Assembly (NCBI GenBank): GCA_030615365.1
Contig: JAUWZM010000048.1
Span: forward strand, 1-20,733
From: Candidatus Aerophobota bacterium
Lineage (GTDB): Bacteria; Aerophobota; Aerophobia; Aerophobales; B3-G15
DNA: 20,733 bases
Reading direction: 5' to 3'
A model generated the notes under the pieces. It did not search any database. It saw only the letters and a list, made by a program, of their open reading frames with translations, and was not told the DNA's origin. Made by a program: the position numbers and the translations under genes. Position 1 is the first letter of the stretch. Every line of letters starts with the position of its first letter. This document shows, piece by piece, positions 6,024 through 17,000 of the stretch.

Positions 6024-6959
6024 CTAAAATTTAATTCCTAAAGAAATCCTCTGCGTATCCCCTAAATCTCCATAGGGAATATAGGCATAATCAAGCTGCA
6101 AATTATTTATTTTGAGTCCTAGTCCGACAGTTAATCCTTTAAATAAAGATGAGAATTCCCCTAACTCAGTTTGAGCTATTTTGGAGTTGTATCCTGCCCT
6201 TAAGGCAAGTAAGTTAAATAGATAACTTTCTACTCCCAAATGATAGGATATATCTGCATCTTTCTCCTTTTTTCCTTCCAATGTTAAAATGGTGTTTTTT
6301 AAAACTTTAATGGCTATTCCTACCTTATAAGTTAAGGGAAGAGGGAAAGTTTTTTCTTTAAATTTAATCCCTGTCCCTATATTCTGGATAACCAAAGCTA
6401 AGTTTATCCTTGGGAAAGTGTACAAAAGACCAAGATCAATACCATATCCTATACCTTCAAAGTTATATATTACCTGTCTTATTCCCTTAAAGTTTATCCC
6501 TATAAAGAGATCCTCACTAAAAGCCTTAGCGTAGGATAAGGTAAGAGCACCATCTGAGGAGGTAAAGGTATCCTCTGGCTTAGAGGTTGGAGAGGATCTT
6601 TTCTCAATCTCTCCGATAGAAAGATAATTTACCGAAAGGGCAAAGCTGCTATTTTGCCTGGGGAATGCCAAGACCAGATACTCCTGATTTATGTCCTGAA
6701 ACCATTGGTTATGCATAAGGTAAAGTTCTGTTTTTTTAAGTTGAGCTAATCCTGCTGGGTTATAGTAAATAGCAGTTGCATCATCAGCCAGAGCACAAAA
6801 AGATGACCCCATAGAGGATGCTCTTGCTCCAATTCCTATTTTGAGAAATTCAGCGGAAGTAGTGCCGCTAGCAAAACAAAGGGAAGATAGATCTAAAATA
6901 AAAAGGATAAAAAGAGAAACTGTGTTGACCAGAGCTAATCTCTTATATGTATTTAGCAT
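6024..6959 (-). CDS. PorV/PorQ-family outer membrane protein
   Basis: 311 residues with a signal peptide (1-30, cleavage near CFA|SGT). The family-defining start follows: SAEFLKIGIGARASSMG (35-51), ALADDATAIYYNPAGLAQL (56-74) and LMHNQWFQDINQEYL. The remainder is amphipathic beta-strand sequence ending in IPYGDLGDTQRISLGIKF, consistent with a FadL-like or PorV-type beta-barrel. Known PorV binds cargo carrying C-terminal sorting domains in the type IX secretion system, and PorQ has a related role. Many candidate-phylum genomes carry paralogues of unknown cargo. It has a strong AGGAGGTG ribosome binding site and is the last gene of the secreted-protein operon, 13 nt after the preceding gene. 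Its co-location with a FlgD-like C-terminal domain protein supports a surface-delivery role. Confidence 0.88.
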   Translation of the reverse strand: MLNTYKRLALVNTVSLFILFILDLSSLCFASGTTSAEFLKIGIGARASSMGSSFCALADDATAIYYNPAGLAQLKKTELYLMHNQWFQDINQEYLVLAFPRQNSSFALSVNYLSIGEIEKRSSPTSKPEDTFTSSDGALTLSYAKAFSEDLFIGINFKGIRQVIYNFEGIGYGIDLGLLYTFPRINLALVIQNIGTGIKFKEKTFPLPLTYKVGIAIKVLKNTILTLEGKKEKDADISYHLGVESYLFNLLALRAGYNSKIAQTELGEFSSLFKGLTVGLGLKINNLQLDYAYIPYGDLGDTQRISLGIKF

Positions 6960-6972
6960 TATTTACACCTCC

Positions 6973-7323
6973 TTATTGGGGAAGCCCTAATCGGGAAGAG
7001 AGGGACTTAGGAGGCTCAGGTGGCTCACCTAAATCTTCTTCCTCCTCTGGTGGTTCAGGTCCCTGACATCCTGCACATCCCCCACCAATCTCAGCGGTAG
7101 TTAGGGGAATTAGTGCAATAAGTGCTCCTAAGGGACCTGATAGAAGATACATCCCAATAACAAAACCTATCCCTGAGATTACAGTAGTTGATTGAAAATC
7201 TTGCCTAAATAAATCCTGATTGGGAAGAAAAGGAAAACCAAGCTGGGTTAAAAGAAAAAGGAAAGAGAGAACAATTACCAATACACCTAAATATCCTCTT
7301 TTGCTTAGCTTTTTAAATCGCAT
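6973..7323 (-). CDS. Small membrane protein with Pro/Glu-rich tail
   Basis: 116 residues: a basic start (MRFKKLSKRG), a hydrophobic helix at 11-31 (membrane anchor or signal), a second glycine-rich hydrophobic helix at about 47-75, then GGGCAGCQG (80-88) with a CxxC pair. The tail (89-106) is dominated by Pro and Glu. I recognise no family. The tail is low complexity and probably extended on one side of the membrane. It has an AGGGGG site 7 nt before the ATG and sits tightly between the 805-residue protein and the PorV-like protein, so it is probably co-expressed and could act as an accessory or membrane tether for surface assembly. Confidence 0.7.
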   Translation of the reverse strand: MRFKKLSKRGYLGVLVIVLSFLFLLTQLGFPFLPNQDLFRQDFQSTTVISGIGFVIGMYLLSGPLGALIALIPLTTAEIGGGCAGCQGPEPPEEEEDLGEPPEPPKSLSSRLGLPQ

Positions 7324-7340
7324 ACAAATACCCCCTTAAC

Positions 7341-9758
7341 TTATTTTATTACTGCAATCTTATTTGTTTTAATTAGCCTTTTAGCAGAGTTTTTAGCCTC
7401 AACAAGTAGAATATATACACCTGAGGCAACAGAGCACCCTATATCATTTGTGGTATTCCATTGAAGCTCAGATTCGCTTTGTCCATCGTGGACTCCAAAA
7501 ACGTAGGTTTTGTTTTCTACTAACGTTGTTACCAGCTCACCTGATATGGTATATATCCTTATAGTTACATTCGCATCTGCTCCTAATTTAAAGTGAATAT
7601 TGGTAGTATCATTTGCTGGATTAGGATAGTTGTAGACCTCAGTCAAGGTTAAATCCTTAGTCAGTGAAGATAGCTCCTTGGCCGTAGCAATTACCTTGAA
7701 GTTTTCTTTCCCGGTTAAGGTGCCAAAAAAATAAGTGTTTTTCTTTCTCATGTTAGCTAAGATACTTTCATTCTCATCAGTAAGATAAAGGTAATATTCC
7801 TCTGGAATTGCCTTGGTATTTTTCCACTCCAAGGTTATGGTTTTATTTAACTGGTCTGTTTTAATTTGCATATCCCAGATTATTTTTTCTGAATAAGTTT
7901 TCTTCTTATTGGGGGCTTTGCGTATATCCTGACAGTAGTGTCCTTTATTTTCTTTCCAATCTTGATGTGGAAAGGACAGGCTTACGTAAGGAGCAATAGG
8001 TGGTGCCTCATCAATGTCCAATCTATCATAGCCATCCTTTGCTTTGTCTGATAAGCCGAAGAAGTTGTGGCTATCTTTGAAGTCATCTACCTTGGCTAAT
8101 ATCTGGACAAAATCCTCGATGCTCCGGAACAGAGTAGAAGCAAGTGGTACTTCTCCTGCTTCTAAAGGGGGAATGAGAAGTCTGCAGGGAACAAGCGCTT
8201 TTACCCAGTCACCTTTCCAGGCTTCCAGAGTTCCATCGGGAGCTTGGTAAGGCACATGCTGAGTGCCATCATAGTGCCAGATAGTATCTCGTATCCAGTC
8301 CGTAGCTTCGCTAATAGATTTGATTATCCCATCTTTTTCCACTTTTACATTACCCCAGTCAATATCAAAGGCAAAGGGACATCCTAGTTGGGTCCAGCCT
8401 GAGGCCAAATCTATAGAGTAGTCACTGGAGGTATCAACACTTGTTCCTTGCCCTACATCGATATTCTTGGAGTTTTTTGTTATTAGCCACAAGGCATTGC
8501 CTGGGGTAAAATCTGGAACGGATGGATACTCATCATAGGAACCATTAGCTGTATTCCAATGATAGAGTTTCCAGACTGTGTCATCTTGAGCTCCCAGGTC
8601 ATCTACTAAGACGCCTTCAGGGGTAGAATTATCCAACTCCAAAGGGACAGAGATCATCTGCCACTTTTTCTGTAACGTGGAGAAAGAAAAGGACAAGGAT
8701 GAGAAGTTTACCCGCACACAGTAAGGAGATGCACCTGGATTTATATTAGGAGAAGTTGCAATACCCCCATAAATATCTTCTGTTTGGATGTAATATTTAA
8801 GACCTCTTTCTGTAATGGCTGATCCTGGGATAGTTCCTTGATAATCAGAGCCTGAGCTCATAGAAATAGAGGTGTAGGAAGTCTTCCCTCCCTCTCGGTA
8901 ATGAACAGTGACAGAGGAGATGTCACACTCACTACTTACTGCTGTTGTTATTAGAAGAGACTGGCCGTAGGTCGCCGACGTCACCGGATCGTGGGCAATA
9001 ACCGGGGCAAGATTATTGATTATAACAATCAGTGCATCCTCAGATACGTTAGCTGCTTCATCTTCACAGGTAAGCTTCAGGGTATAGATGCCATCATCTA
9101 TCTGAGTGGTATCCCAACTTGTGAGGGTATCACTGGATACTAGTGTGGTTGAGGTGGTGATAGTGCTCCAGCTTGAAGGATTAGTTCTCTGACCGTAAGC
9201 AAGGGTGTACTCTTTGAAGTTAGCATCCCGAGCTGTTCCTTCTATATTGATGGTTCCCGAGACAGTCTCCCCTGATTCTGGTGAGGTTATCTGAGCCTCT
9301 GGATTAGTATTGTCTATGGTTACTAAAATAGCATCAGAAGCAGAAAGATTCTGGGTATCATAAGCGATGGCTGTTAAAGTGTAGCTTCCATCAGATGCCT
9401 TTGCAGTGTTCCAGTTACAAGAATAAGAATTGGTGGAATCTGAGGCAATGAAGGTAAAATTATACCAGAACTCAACTCTATCAACTTCGGTATCATCAGA
9501 GGCATCAGCGCCAACCCCAGTGATACCTGATACCATATCGCCTGAGGAGGGTGAGGTGATACTAATAAAAGGAGAATTGTTAAGGAGCGTACTCGCCTCA
9601 TTACTCTCAACAATACGAGATATACCATTTACTAAGAAAACAGCCGTAGTTTTGTTAGTGATTGGAGTTGTCGCTTCAGAAATTGAGGGTAATGCAGTGA
9701 ATACTACACCTATAGCAAGTACTACAAATGTTTTTATCTTCATCAGTTTCTCAATCAT
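7341..9758 (-). CDS. Secreted Ig-like protein with FlgD-like C-terminal sorting domain
   Basis: 805 residues with a signal peptide (about 1-29, ending SISEA). Two bacterial Ig-like domains follow: 62-150 (ITSPSSGDMVSGI...VTIDN) and 151-249 (AQITSPESGETVSG...). Next comes an Ig/Fn3-like region (252-350). The middle part (about 355-545) has a repeated 'KKWQMISVPL' and 'SGWTQLGCPF' pattern seen in surface proteins with a C-terminal sorting domain. After a linker, the C-terminal FlgD Ig-like domain spans about 705-805, with VYNYPNPANDTTNIHFKLG, VTIRIYTISGELV and the ending ASGVYILLVEAKN. In Bacteroidetes-type systems such ends direct type IX export. The first two Ig domains are clear paralogues of residues 2352-2541 of the 2647-residue protein. 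Another start, at Met6, is possible. Confidence 0.85.
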   Translation of the reverse strand: MIEKLMKIKTFVVLAIGVVFTALPSISEATTPITNKTTAVFLVNGISRIVESNEASTLLNNSPFISITSPSSGDMVSGITGVGADASDDTEVDRVEFWYNFTFIASDSTNSYSCNWNTAKASDGSYTLTAIAYDTQNLSASDAILVTIDNTNPEAQITSPESGETVSGTINIEGTARDANFKEYTLAYGQRTNPSSWSTITTSTTLVSSDTLTSWDTTQIDDGIYTLKLTCEDEAANVSEDALIVIINNLAPVIAHDPVTSATYGQSLLITTAVSSECDISSVTVHYREGGKTSYTSISMSSGSDYQGTIPGSAITERGLKYYIQTEDIYGGIATSPNINPGASPYCVRVNFSSLSFSFSTLQKKWQMISVPLELDNSTPEGVLVDDLGAQDDTVWKLYHWNTANGSYDEYPSVPDFTPGNALWLITKNSKNIDVGQGTSVDTSSDYSIDLASGWTQLGCPFAFDIDWGNVKVEKDGIIKSISEATDWIRDTIWHYDGTQHVPYQAPDGTLEAWKGDWVKALVPCRLLIPPLEAGEVPLASTLFRSIEDFVQILAKVDDFKDSHNFFGLSDKAKDGYDRLDIDEAPPIAPYVSLSFPHQDWKENKGHYCQDIRKAPNKKKTYSEKIIWDMQIKTDQLNKTITLEWKNTKAIPEEYYLYLTDENESILANMRKKNTYFFGTLTGKENFKVIATAKELSSLTKDLTLTEVYNYPNPANDTTNIHFKLGADANVTIRIYTISGELVTTLVENKTYVFGVHDGQSESELQWNTTNDIGCSVASGVYILLVEAKNSAKRLIKTNKIAVIK

Positions 9759-9947
9759 TTTTGATTCTCTTGATTAGAGATTTCATAATCCACTCGTAGC
9801 AACCTGTAACTATAGTTGCGTTTTAATCTATCCAACTCAAAGCAGTTACAATAGTTTCAACATATATAACCGCTGAGAGACCTTTGGGTTTTTCAGTATT
9901 GGTTCTCCTGTTAAATCCAGCAAAGTTTGTTGGTAGAGATAAAGAAA
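9759..9947. other. Intergenic spacer without a confident signal
   Basis: 189 bp between two genes of the operon. It holds a 10-bp palindrome, AACTATAGTT, and a TGTAACT/AGTTACA pair that could form a hairpin on the minus strand. There is no T-rich tail, so a terminator is not supported, and no convincing promoter was found. A processing site or partial attenuator is possible. Confidence 0.35.
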
Positions 9948-11009
9948 TTAGTTAACTGTAACTTGGAACATGATAGTACCAGCATCAGTGTCACCAGAAC
10001 TGGGAGATTCATCCTCAGCTGAACCGTGAGTGTCACCATCATCAATAGCTACATTCGTATCAAATGTCCATCTGACGGCGGTTACTGTTCCACTGGGTGT
10101 TGCGCTGTCAGCTTCCCATACGCCACCTACTTTAACCTCCACTAGACAAGATCCTGCATGGTATGAATTGCTAGTTGAAGCAGAGCCACCTACATAGGTT
10201 GTATTATTAGGTATTACGTCTTCAATAACTAAGTTTTCGACTGCCGCAGACCCGTCATTGTCATATATTATGGTGTAGGTTAGTGTGTCATAAGGATTGA
10301 CTAGTTGTTTATCCACAGATTTTACAAGATAAAGCTTGGGTGCAGCCACCGTAGTAGTTGCTTCATCTTCTTGAGCGTCTTGTCCGTTGGCATTTGGCCA
10401 GTTATCCTCAGTTCCTGCTCCATTTTGGTTTTTAACCGTTAAAGTGTAGGTGTTAGTTTCAGCATCAGTTGCTGTGGCAGGTATAGTTACCTCAACGAAA
10501 AAGTACTGAGAGGTATCAGGAGATAAGTTTACTGTTCCACTTCCTCCAGTTCCTATCTTGGTAGTTTCCCCTGGGTCATGGATGCCATCCTCGCTATCAT
10601 CCTGGATGAGTTTATAACTAGTGGTAAAGCTTCCTCCAGCTTGAGCGACATTCAAGGATATAGCGTCATCTGTATTCGCTTTGTTAGTCACCACGTATGG
10701 ATAGTAAACAGAGGAACCAGGAGATCCTGTTTTATCAGAAGGAGTGGAAATGGGATCCATATCATAGACAGAATTTATAGTAGTGGTTGTGATAGGGCTT
10801 GTTGTATAAAAGGTTGCTCCATTGGTGTATGTTGCTACCAAGTCTCCTGAAACATCCGCGGTATTTGCAGTTCCAGCATCTCCTCCATTGTCTATATTTG
10901 TCCCTGCTGGTGTTCCAGCGGCAAAGACTGTTGTTGAGACAAAACTCATTAGTACCATTACCAAGAATATCAGGCAGAATTTAGCCGGTATTCTCCTTCC
11001 TCTTAACAT
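9948..11009 (-). CDS. Secreted DUF11 domain protein
   Basis: 353 residues with a signal peptide (1-30, VFA|AGT). The N-terminal half (about 31-220) is a threonine-, serine- and glycine-rich beta domain, with SVYYPYVVTNKANTDD and acidic patches such as QDDSEDGIHDPGE that could bind calcium. The C-terminal 225-353 is a DUF11-type Ig-like domain (LYLVKSVDKQLVNPYDTLTY, VIEDVIPNNTTYVGG). It resembles the final domain of the upstream 2647-residue protein (LVLTKAVDKIQANPNEILTY), and both proteins end in FQV(T/K)(V/I)N. DUF11 domains are typical of large extracellular or envelope proteins. The ribosome binding site GAGGAGGGTGAG is excellent, and the start is 14 nt after the preceding stop. It has no C-terminal sorting domain like that of the 805-residue protein. 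Confidence 0.85.
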   Translation of the reverse strand: MLRGRRIPAKFCLIFLVMVLMSFVSTTVFAAGTPAGTNIDNGGDAGTANTADVSGDLVATYTNGATFYTTSPITTTTINSVYDMDPISTPSDKTGSPGSSVYYPYVVTNKANTDDAISLNVAQAGGSFTTSYKLIQDDSEDGIHDPGETTKIGTGGSGTVNLSPDTSQYFFVEVTIPATATDAETNTYTLTVKNQNGAGTEDNWPNANGQDAQEDEATTTVAAPKLYLVKSVDKQLVNPYDTLTYTIIYDNDGSAAVENLVIEDVIPNNTTYVGGSASTSNSYHAGSCLVEVKVGGVWEADSATPSGTVTAVRWTFDTNVAIDDGDTHGSAEDESPSSGDTDAGTIMFQVTVN

Positions 11010-11023
11010 TTTCTCACCCTCCT

Positions 11024-14000
11024 CTAATTTATTTTCACTTGAAATGAAAAATTCCCATTTACTCCTGGGTTAATATCCCCGTTAAAAGTCCACCTTATCT
11101 TAGTTATTGTATGTCCTGCAGGATTAGATACCCACCCCGGGGTACCATCGGTTTTGTAGTAATCGATAGTGGTCCCTGCGCCCGTGGCTGTACCATACAA
11201 AGTGGTATTACTCGGAATAACATCAATAATAACTGTGTTTTTAGCTGGGATATCCCCGCTATTGGTGTAAATAATTATATAGGTAAGAATTTCATTGGGA
11301 TTAGCCTGTATTTTGTCGACCGCTTTGGTTAAAACTAAATTTGGGAGATTCTCAACTCTTACCGCAAGCTTATTTTCTTTGCTGTTCCCTACAGCATCAG
11401 ACACTGTCAATTTTATGGTATAGACCTCATTCTCTACACTAGTCGTGTCCCAGGTCGCTAAGGCATTATGAGAAACAGGAGTAGTTGAAGTAGTAATGGT
11501 TGTCCAGCTTGAAGGATTAGTTCCTGTGCCATACTCTAAAGTATATTCATCAAAATTAGTATCCCAGGCTACTCCTTGAATATCTATTACACCAGAGATG
11601 GTATCACCTGATGCTGGATGAGTTATATCAGCCTCTGGATCAGTGTTATCTACAGTTACTGCAATAGAGTCAGTGGCAGAAAGGCCCCCTATATCATAAG
11701 CAATGGCACTCAAGGTGCAGGTTCCATCAGAGACATCTGTGGTATCAAAGCTGCAGGAGTAGGAGTTGGTAGCATCTGAGGCTATAAAGGCAGAGTTACG
11801 ATAGAACTCTACCCGGGCAATTCCTGCATCATCTGTGGCTGAGGCAATGATATCAATGATCCCATAGACAATATCATCTGATGCTGGTGAGGTGATGGTA
11901 ACCTGAGGTGGAATATTAATCCCTATGAGAAAAGTAGTATCTCCTGTTATCACCTCAGAGAAAGAAGGCCCAGCACTGCTTAAGGTGCCGTTTATAGAAT
12001 ACTCTCCCGTTGCAGCGGTTTGCGGTGCAGTAACCTGATAGGTCACTGTTTTTGTCTCTCCCTGATTAATATCTATCCAAAGCCACTCTACCCGACCCGG
12101 ACTAAATGAGGAGCCATCATCTTCGATGGAGGTTACCTGCCAAGAGGACCAGTCCTCAGGATACCCAACAAGATCCTCATCAAGTAAAAGCCCCGTTATA
12201 TCCTGATTGGCTGTAATCTGCACGGTAACCTCGAAAGTTTCCCCTGGTGCTATATGCTTAGGGGTGATAGTCCGAATCGCTGTAGCCGGGGGGAGATCCT
12301 CATCAGCACCAATAGCACCAAAAGTACTACTCAGGGGAGTTATATCGGCCCACATAACAATCATCTGTAAGATGTCGCTACTAGGAATTGTTCTTTTGTT
12401 GGTGCAGGGAACATCATCAATATCAGCCCACCAGACAATAGCCTGAAGAATTTCACTACTGTCTATTAAATTGTTGGCATCATGGTAGTTGGCAACCGAG
12501 CGGTAAATATCTAGATAGATGAGAATCGTGGTAGTAGTTATCTCAGGTAAGGGGCTTGGACCATCATCTATCACAGTAAGCTGAACGGTAAAGGTGGAGA
12601 GAATATCGCTGCAGCTCACTCCCTCTATAGGAATAGAAGGAGAGTAGCTGTAAGTGTGAGAGGGGCTCTGGGCACTAACTGGGATTGTTCCATCCCCGAA
12701 GTCCCACACACAAGATACAATGGTTCCGTCAAGATCTTGGGATTGATCGATAAAGGATATTGGCTCTCCCGTGTGGGGACCATCATCACTATCCGGCTCA
12801 TAGGTGAATTGGGCAAGTGGAGGATTGTTTGGGGTGGTTGCGCCGGCTTCATTTGAGTAGAGTGAGTTCCCAGACGGATTATATGATCTTGCGCGGTATT
12901 GGTAGGTAGTCTTGGAACTTATCCCAGTGTCGCTGTAATTTGAAGCATAGACAATAGCGATTTGGCTATAGGTACCAGGATTTGCTGTTTTACGCTCTAT
13001 TTTAAAACCCGTTTCATTATTTGATTTGTCCTCCCAGCTAAGGTCTATTTGAGTAGGAGAAACGGTTGTAGCCGAAAGGTTAGCTGGTGGATTAGGGACA
13101 GGATCCACCTCGGTTATAAAACTCCAGGTAGGACTTAAAGAAGAGTCACCATGGTTATCCTTAGCTACAACTTTCCAGTAATAGAATGTGTGACAGTCCA
13201 AGGTTCCTGGATTGTAAGTAGTTTCTGGGTGGTTTTCAGCAACTAAGGGAGGATTAGAGCTTTTACCAAAGTAAATATCAAAAGTTACTGTATCAGCGGG
13301 ATCTGGGTCTTCACCTGAGAAGCTTAAGGCGGTATTGATTGGCTGGTCAGTTGAGCCATTGGCCGGCGATGGATTGCTTGGTGCATTGGGGGGTCGGTTA
13401 AGTACGGTTAGCTCTTTTGTGGTATCTGAGACAAATCCCCCTTCATCTTTTACCTCAAGCTTTACAGTTTTTGTGCCTAGACTTGAGTACTGGTGAGTCG
13501 CTGTTTTAGCTTTTGTAAAAGTAGTATCATAAACTCCATCATTTTCCCAGTCCCACCTGACATACAAGTCATTATTTTGGCATTCCTTATCGTGGGAGGC
13601 GCTCGCATCGAAGTTAAATTCAGTTCCACGATCACCTGTTTTAGGATTAACGCTAAAATCTGCCTGAGGTGGTGTGTTTAACCTTGGCCCACCATAGGCC
13701 CCTCTATCATTTCTTGTCCCATCCGGGTCATTGTACCTATCATCAGGATGACCGCTGTTGATACTGGGAGAACCATTCTTAAGGGTAAAATCACCATTAT
13801 CCGCATCTTGGAACAAGGGGTCAGTATCAATATCTTGCACTGTAGATATTTTATCTTCATTTTGCCCCCCATAGTTTCCATCCGCATTATTCCAAAAGTT
13901 GTTAAACGAGGAAAAAATATGTGTATGTTTATCTATACTGCTATCGCAGATCCCCCAACCGTCGTTGTTGGCTATTATGTTGTTACGTATATAGACTTTA

Positions 14001-17000
14001 GTACCTGGGGTAGCGCTTTGAAGGTCAATTGGGGAATTACCGTTCACAAAGGTGTTGTTTTCAATTATCACTTTAGGTGCTTTATTGCCGGTTATGTTTA
14101 TTTTACTGTTTTTAAATACGTTGTTTCTGAATATTGGTCTATCTTTAATATAGGACCATGTAAGAATGATGACATTATTGGAAACAATTGACAGATCCCC
14201 AGGAGATCCTACGCGACCATTTATAGTAAAACCATCTACCATGCTATTATCAGCGCCTTTTACAATTTCCTTGCCTGCAACAGGACTGTTTAAAATAGTT
14301 TTTTTCGGTCCCGCCCCCTGAAGTCTAATTCCTTTCTTTAAAGTTATATTCTCCTCGTACGTTCCAGGTGCTACGTAAACCATATCACCATCAGCGGCAG
14401 CATCTATGGCAGCTTGAATAGTGGCATATTGGGCGGGCACTTTTAAAATTTGCCGGTCAGGAACATACAGTATGGTATCTGTTACAGGAGTCTCTACCCA
14501 ATTTCCAAGGGCATCGGACACTTTGATATGAACGGTTTTAACACCAGATAAAGAGTTGCCGCCGTATTGGGTTAGATCCCAGTTTTTCTTTAAAGATGAG
14601 TAGGGCTCTGCTGGTGACCAATTAAAAACATCATTACTGAACTTCATTTTTGCACCTTCTCCCATACCTCCCACTTCATCGGAAAAAGACAGCACAATAT
14701 CAACTAAAGAGTTGACTGTTGAGTGCTCGTGGTAGTTAATGGATATTTCCCCTTCAGGTGGGGTAGCATCTTGTGGGTAGGTGCCATCAAAGGTTATAAT
14801 CTCGTTACTCATCAAAACCTGTGCATCGTACCCTGGTGTATAGAGTCCTTCAATGGGAGTAAAACAGATGGAGTAGACTCCAATGGGGGTATTTAATATT
14901 GACCAGTCTGTTCCAGATCCTGAGTAGTTTTGAGGACCAAAGATACTAAAGGAGGCATCAGAGCGATTTGATATGACTTGAATTGTTCCTACTCCATTAT
15001 ATTCAAAAGCTCCCATATCTGGGGATCCATCAGCTGGAATACTTACGTTAGTTCCAGTATCTATGCAAGGGGATCCAGAGCTAAGTCTATAGTCCCCTGT
15101 TAGCAAAGGATCAGAGGATATATTTCCATTGATACCTGTTTGATCGTCAATATTCTGATAGTTCTCTTCATATTGACCTTGAAAATTACTATAAACATCG
15201 TTGCATTCAATTGTTGGCATTGTACCGTCAGTGGCTATTCCTATACCATTGTAGGCAACAATGTTATTTTTTATAATCGCTGAGTCGTCTGCGCAGATGC
15301 CACCAAGGTTGTTGTCGCATATAGTATTGTTGTAAATCTTGATAGAATCATTGGTGCCCCAAAATCTAATTCCCTCCTTATTATTTTTAATTAAGTTGTT
15401 AAATATTTCAGTATTAGAAGCATTGTTAACTACAATTGCTCCATAACTATTTTGAAAAATACAGTTTTTTACCTGAAAGGAAGATGATTCGGAATATACA
15501 CCATATTTAACACCAGAAGAGGTATTCACGAGAGTTAACCCCTGGAGTAAAGCATTATCAGCATCAACTATAGTATAAAGGCCACCTTGCAGCTCAATCT
15601 TAGTTTTGTCTGCTCCTGCACCCATTAAGGTTACACCTGGTTTCATAACTATGCCAACAGAATGCGAGGGAAAGCGGGGAGGAGCAACTTTCCCATAGAT
15701 AGTGTAAACCCCTTCGGTAACATAAATGGTATCGCCTTGGGTTGCAGCATCCATGGCATCTCGAATGTTTTCGTAGTACTCTCCATTTAGTATTATATCC
15801 CCAGGAGTTCCTTCAACCTTCTCAATGGTATCGCTGTAAGTTGGTGATACATTTCCCTCCTCATCTCTAAGCTGGGCATAAACGGTATATATAGTTTGGC
15901 CATATTTTCCACCATAGCGAGAGTCTGTCAGGCTCCAATTGGACCATGTATCAGAGTAGTATTTCCAGAGGCTCCAGCTACTTCCATCGTTGCTGAATCT
16001 CATGTCCCTAACTCCTGACTCAGCATCAGAGGCTGATAGATTCAAGATTACTGAATAGGAGTCCGTTGTCGCAGCACCGTCATTAATGAGGATAGCTCCA
16101 GTGGGAGAGGTAGTATCGGCAATGGTGGTAAAGTGATACATCAAGCTGAACCTTGTTTGTCCAGTCTCATCTATTGCCTCTATCCCCCAGGAACAGGTTG
16201 TGTTATAAGGTAGATCATGAAGGGTGTAGTTTGTTTGGGTCTGTCCAAAGGAAACGATGTTGTTGGTATGGAAGTTATCTGTTTCAGCAGCTACAAAATA
16301 GACATTATATTTCAGGTTTTCTCCTGCTGGGTGAGTGCAGCTCCAGCTTAAAGTAAGATCCAGTGGCTGACCAGTTGCTCCATCCGAGGGATTCATATTG
16401 GTTATCTCACCGGGTGGGGTATCTTGTGTGGTTACACTTTCTATACTGCTCCAAGGGCCCGAGCCATAGTCATTAACAGCACACACCCGGTAGTAGTAAG
16501 TAGTATCGTAGGGTTTGTTGCTGAAATATTTTGATGTTTGGGTTAGATAATGATTAGTAGGAGTTGGAAAAGAAGAACTTGTATCTTCTTGTAAAATATA
16601 GCTATCTGCTTCATTAACCTTACTCCAGGATATAGTGTAGTTGTTGCCCGAGATTTGAGGGTTATAAAGAGTAGGAGCAGGAGGAACTGGGTAATCTGAA
16701 GTGATAGTTAGGGTGGCACTGTAATCATATCCGGCATTAGCGGCTTCATCATAGGCGACTACCCTAATAGCGGCTTCATTGGTATCAGTATCAGGAACAG
16801 TCCATGCATATGAATCAGTAATTGTCGATTTGACATCGTTCTCAATGGGTGAAGGGTTTATTTTCTCCGCACTTAACCAATCATCTAAAGTGTAATATAA
16901 GTCTAAAAGAACTTTTCCAGCGACATTGTCGTACAAACTCCAGTCAATTTCGAAAAGATCTCCTGCCTTTACCGATGTTCCTTCATTTAATGATAAACCA

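Noticed and set aside
9870..9905. Riboswitch-like segment in the operon spacer
   Set aside because: AAACCCAAAGG and nearby bases do not match a known riboswitch core, and no stable fold was evident.
13748..14191. 147-codon open frame opposite the giant gene
   Set aside because: It lies antisense to a beta-helix domain with clear coding evidence, and has no recognisable motif.
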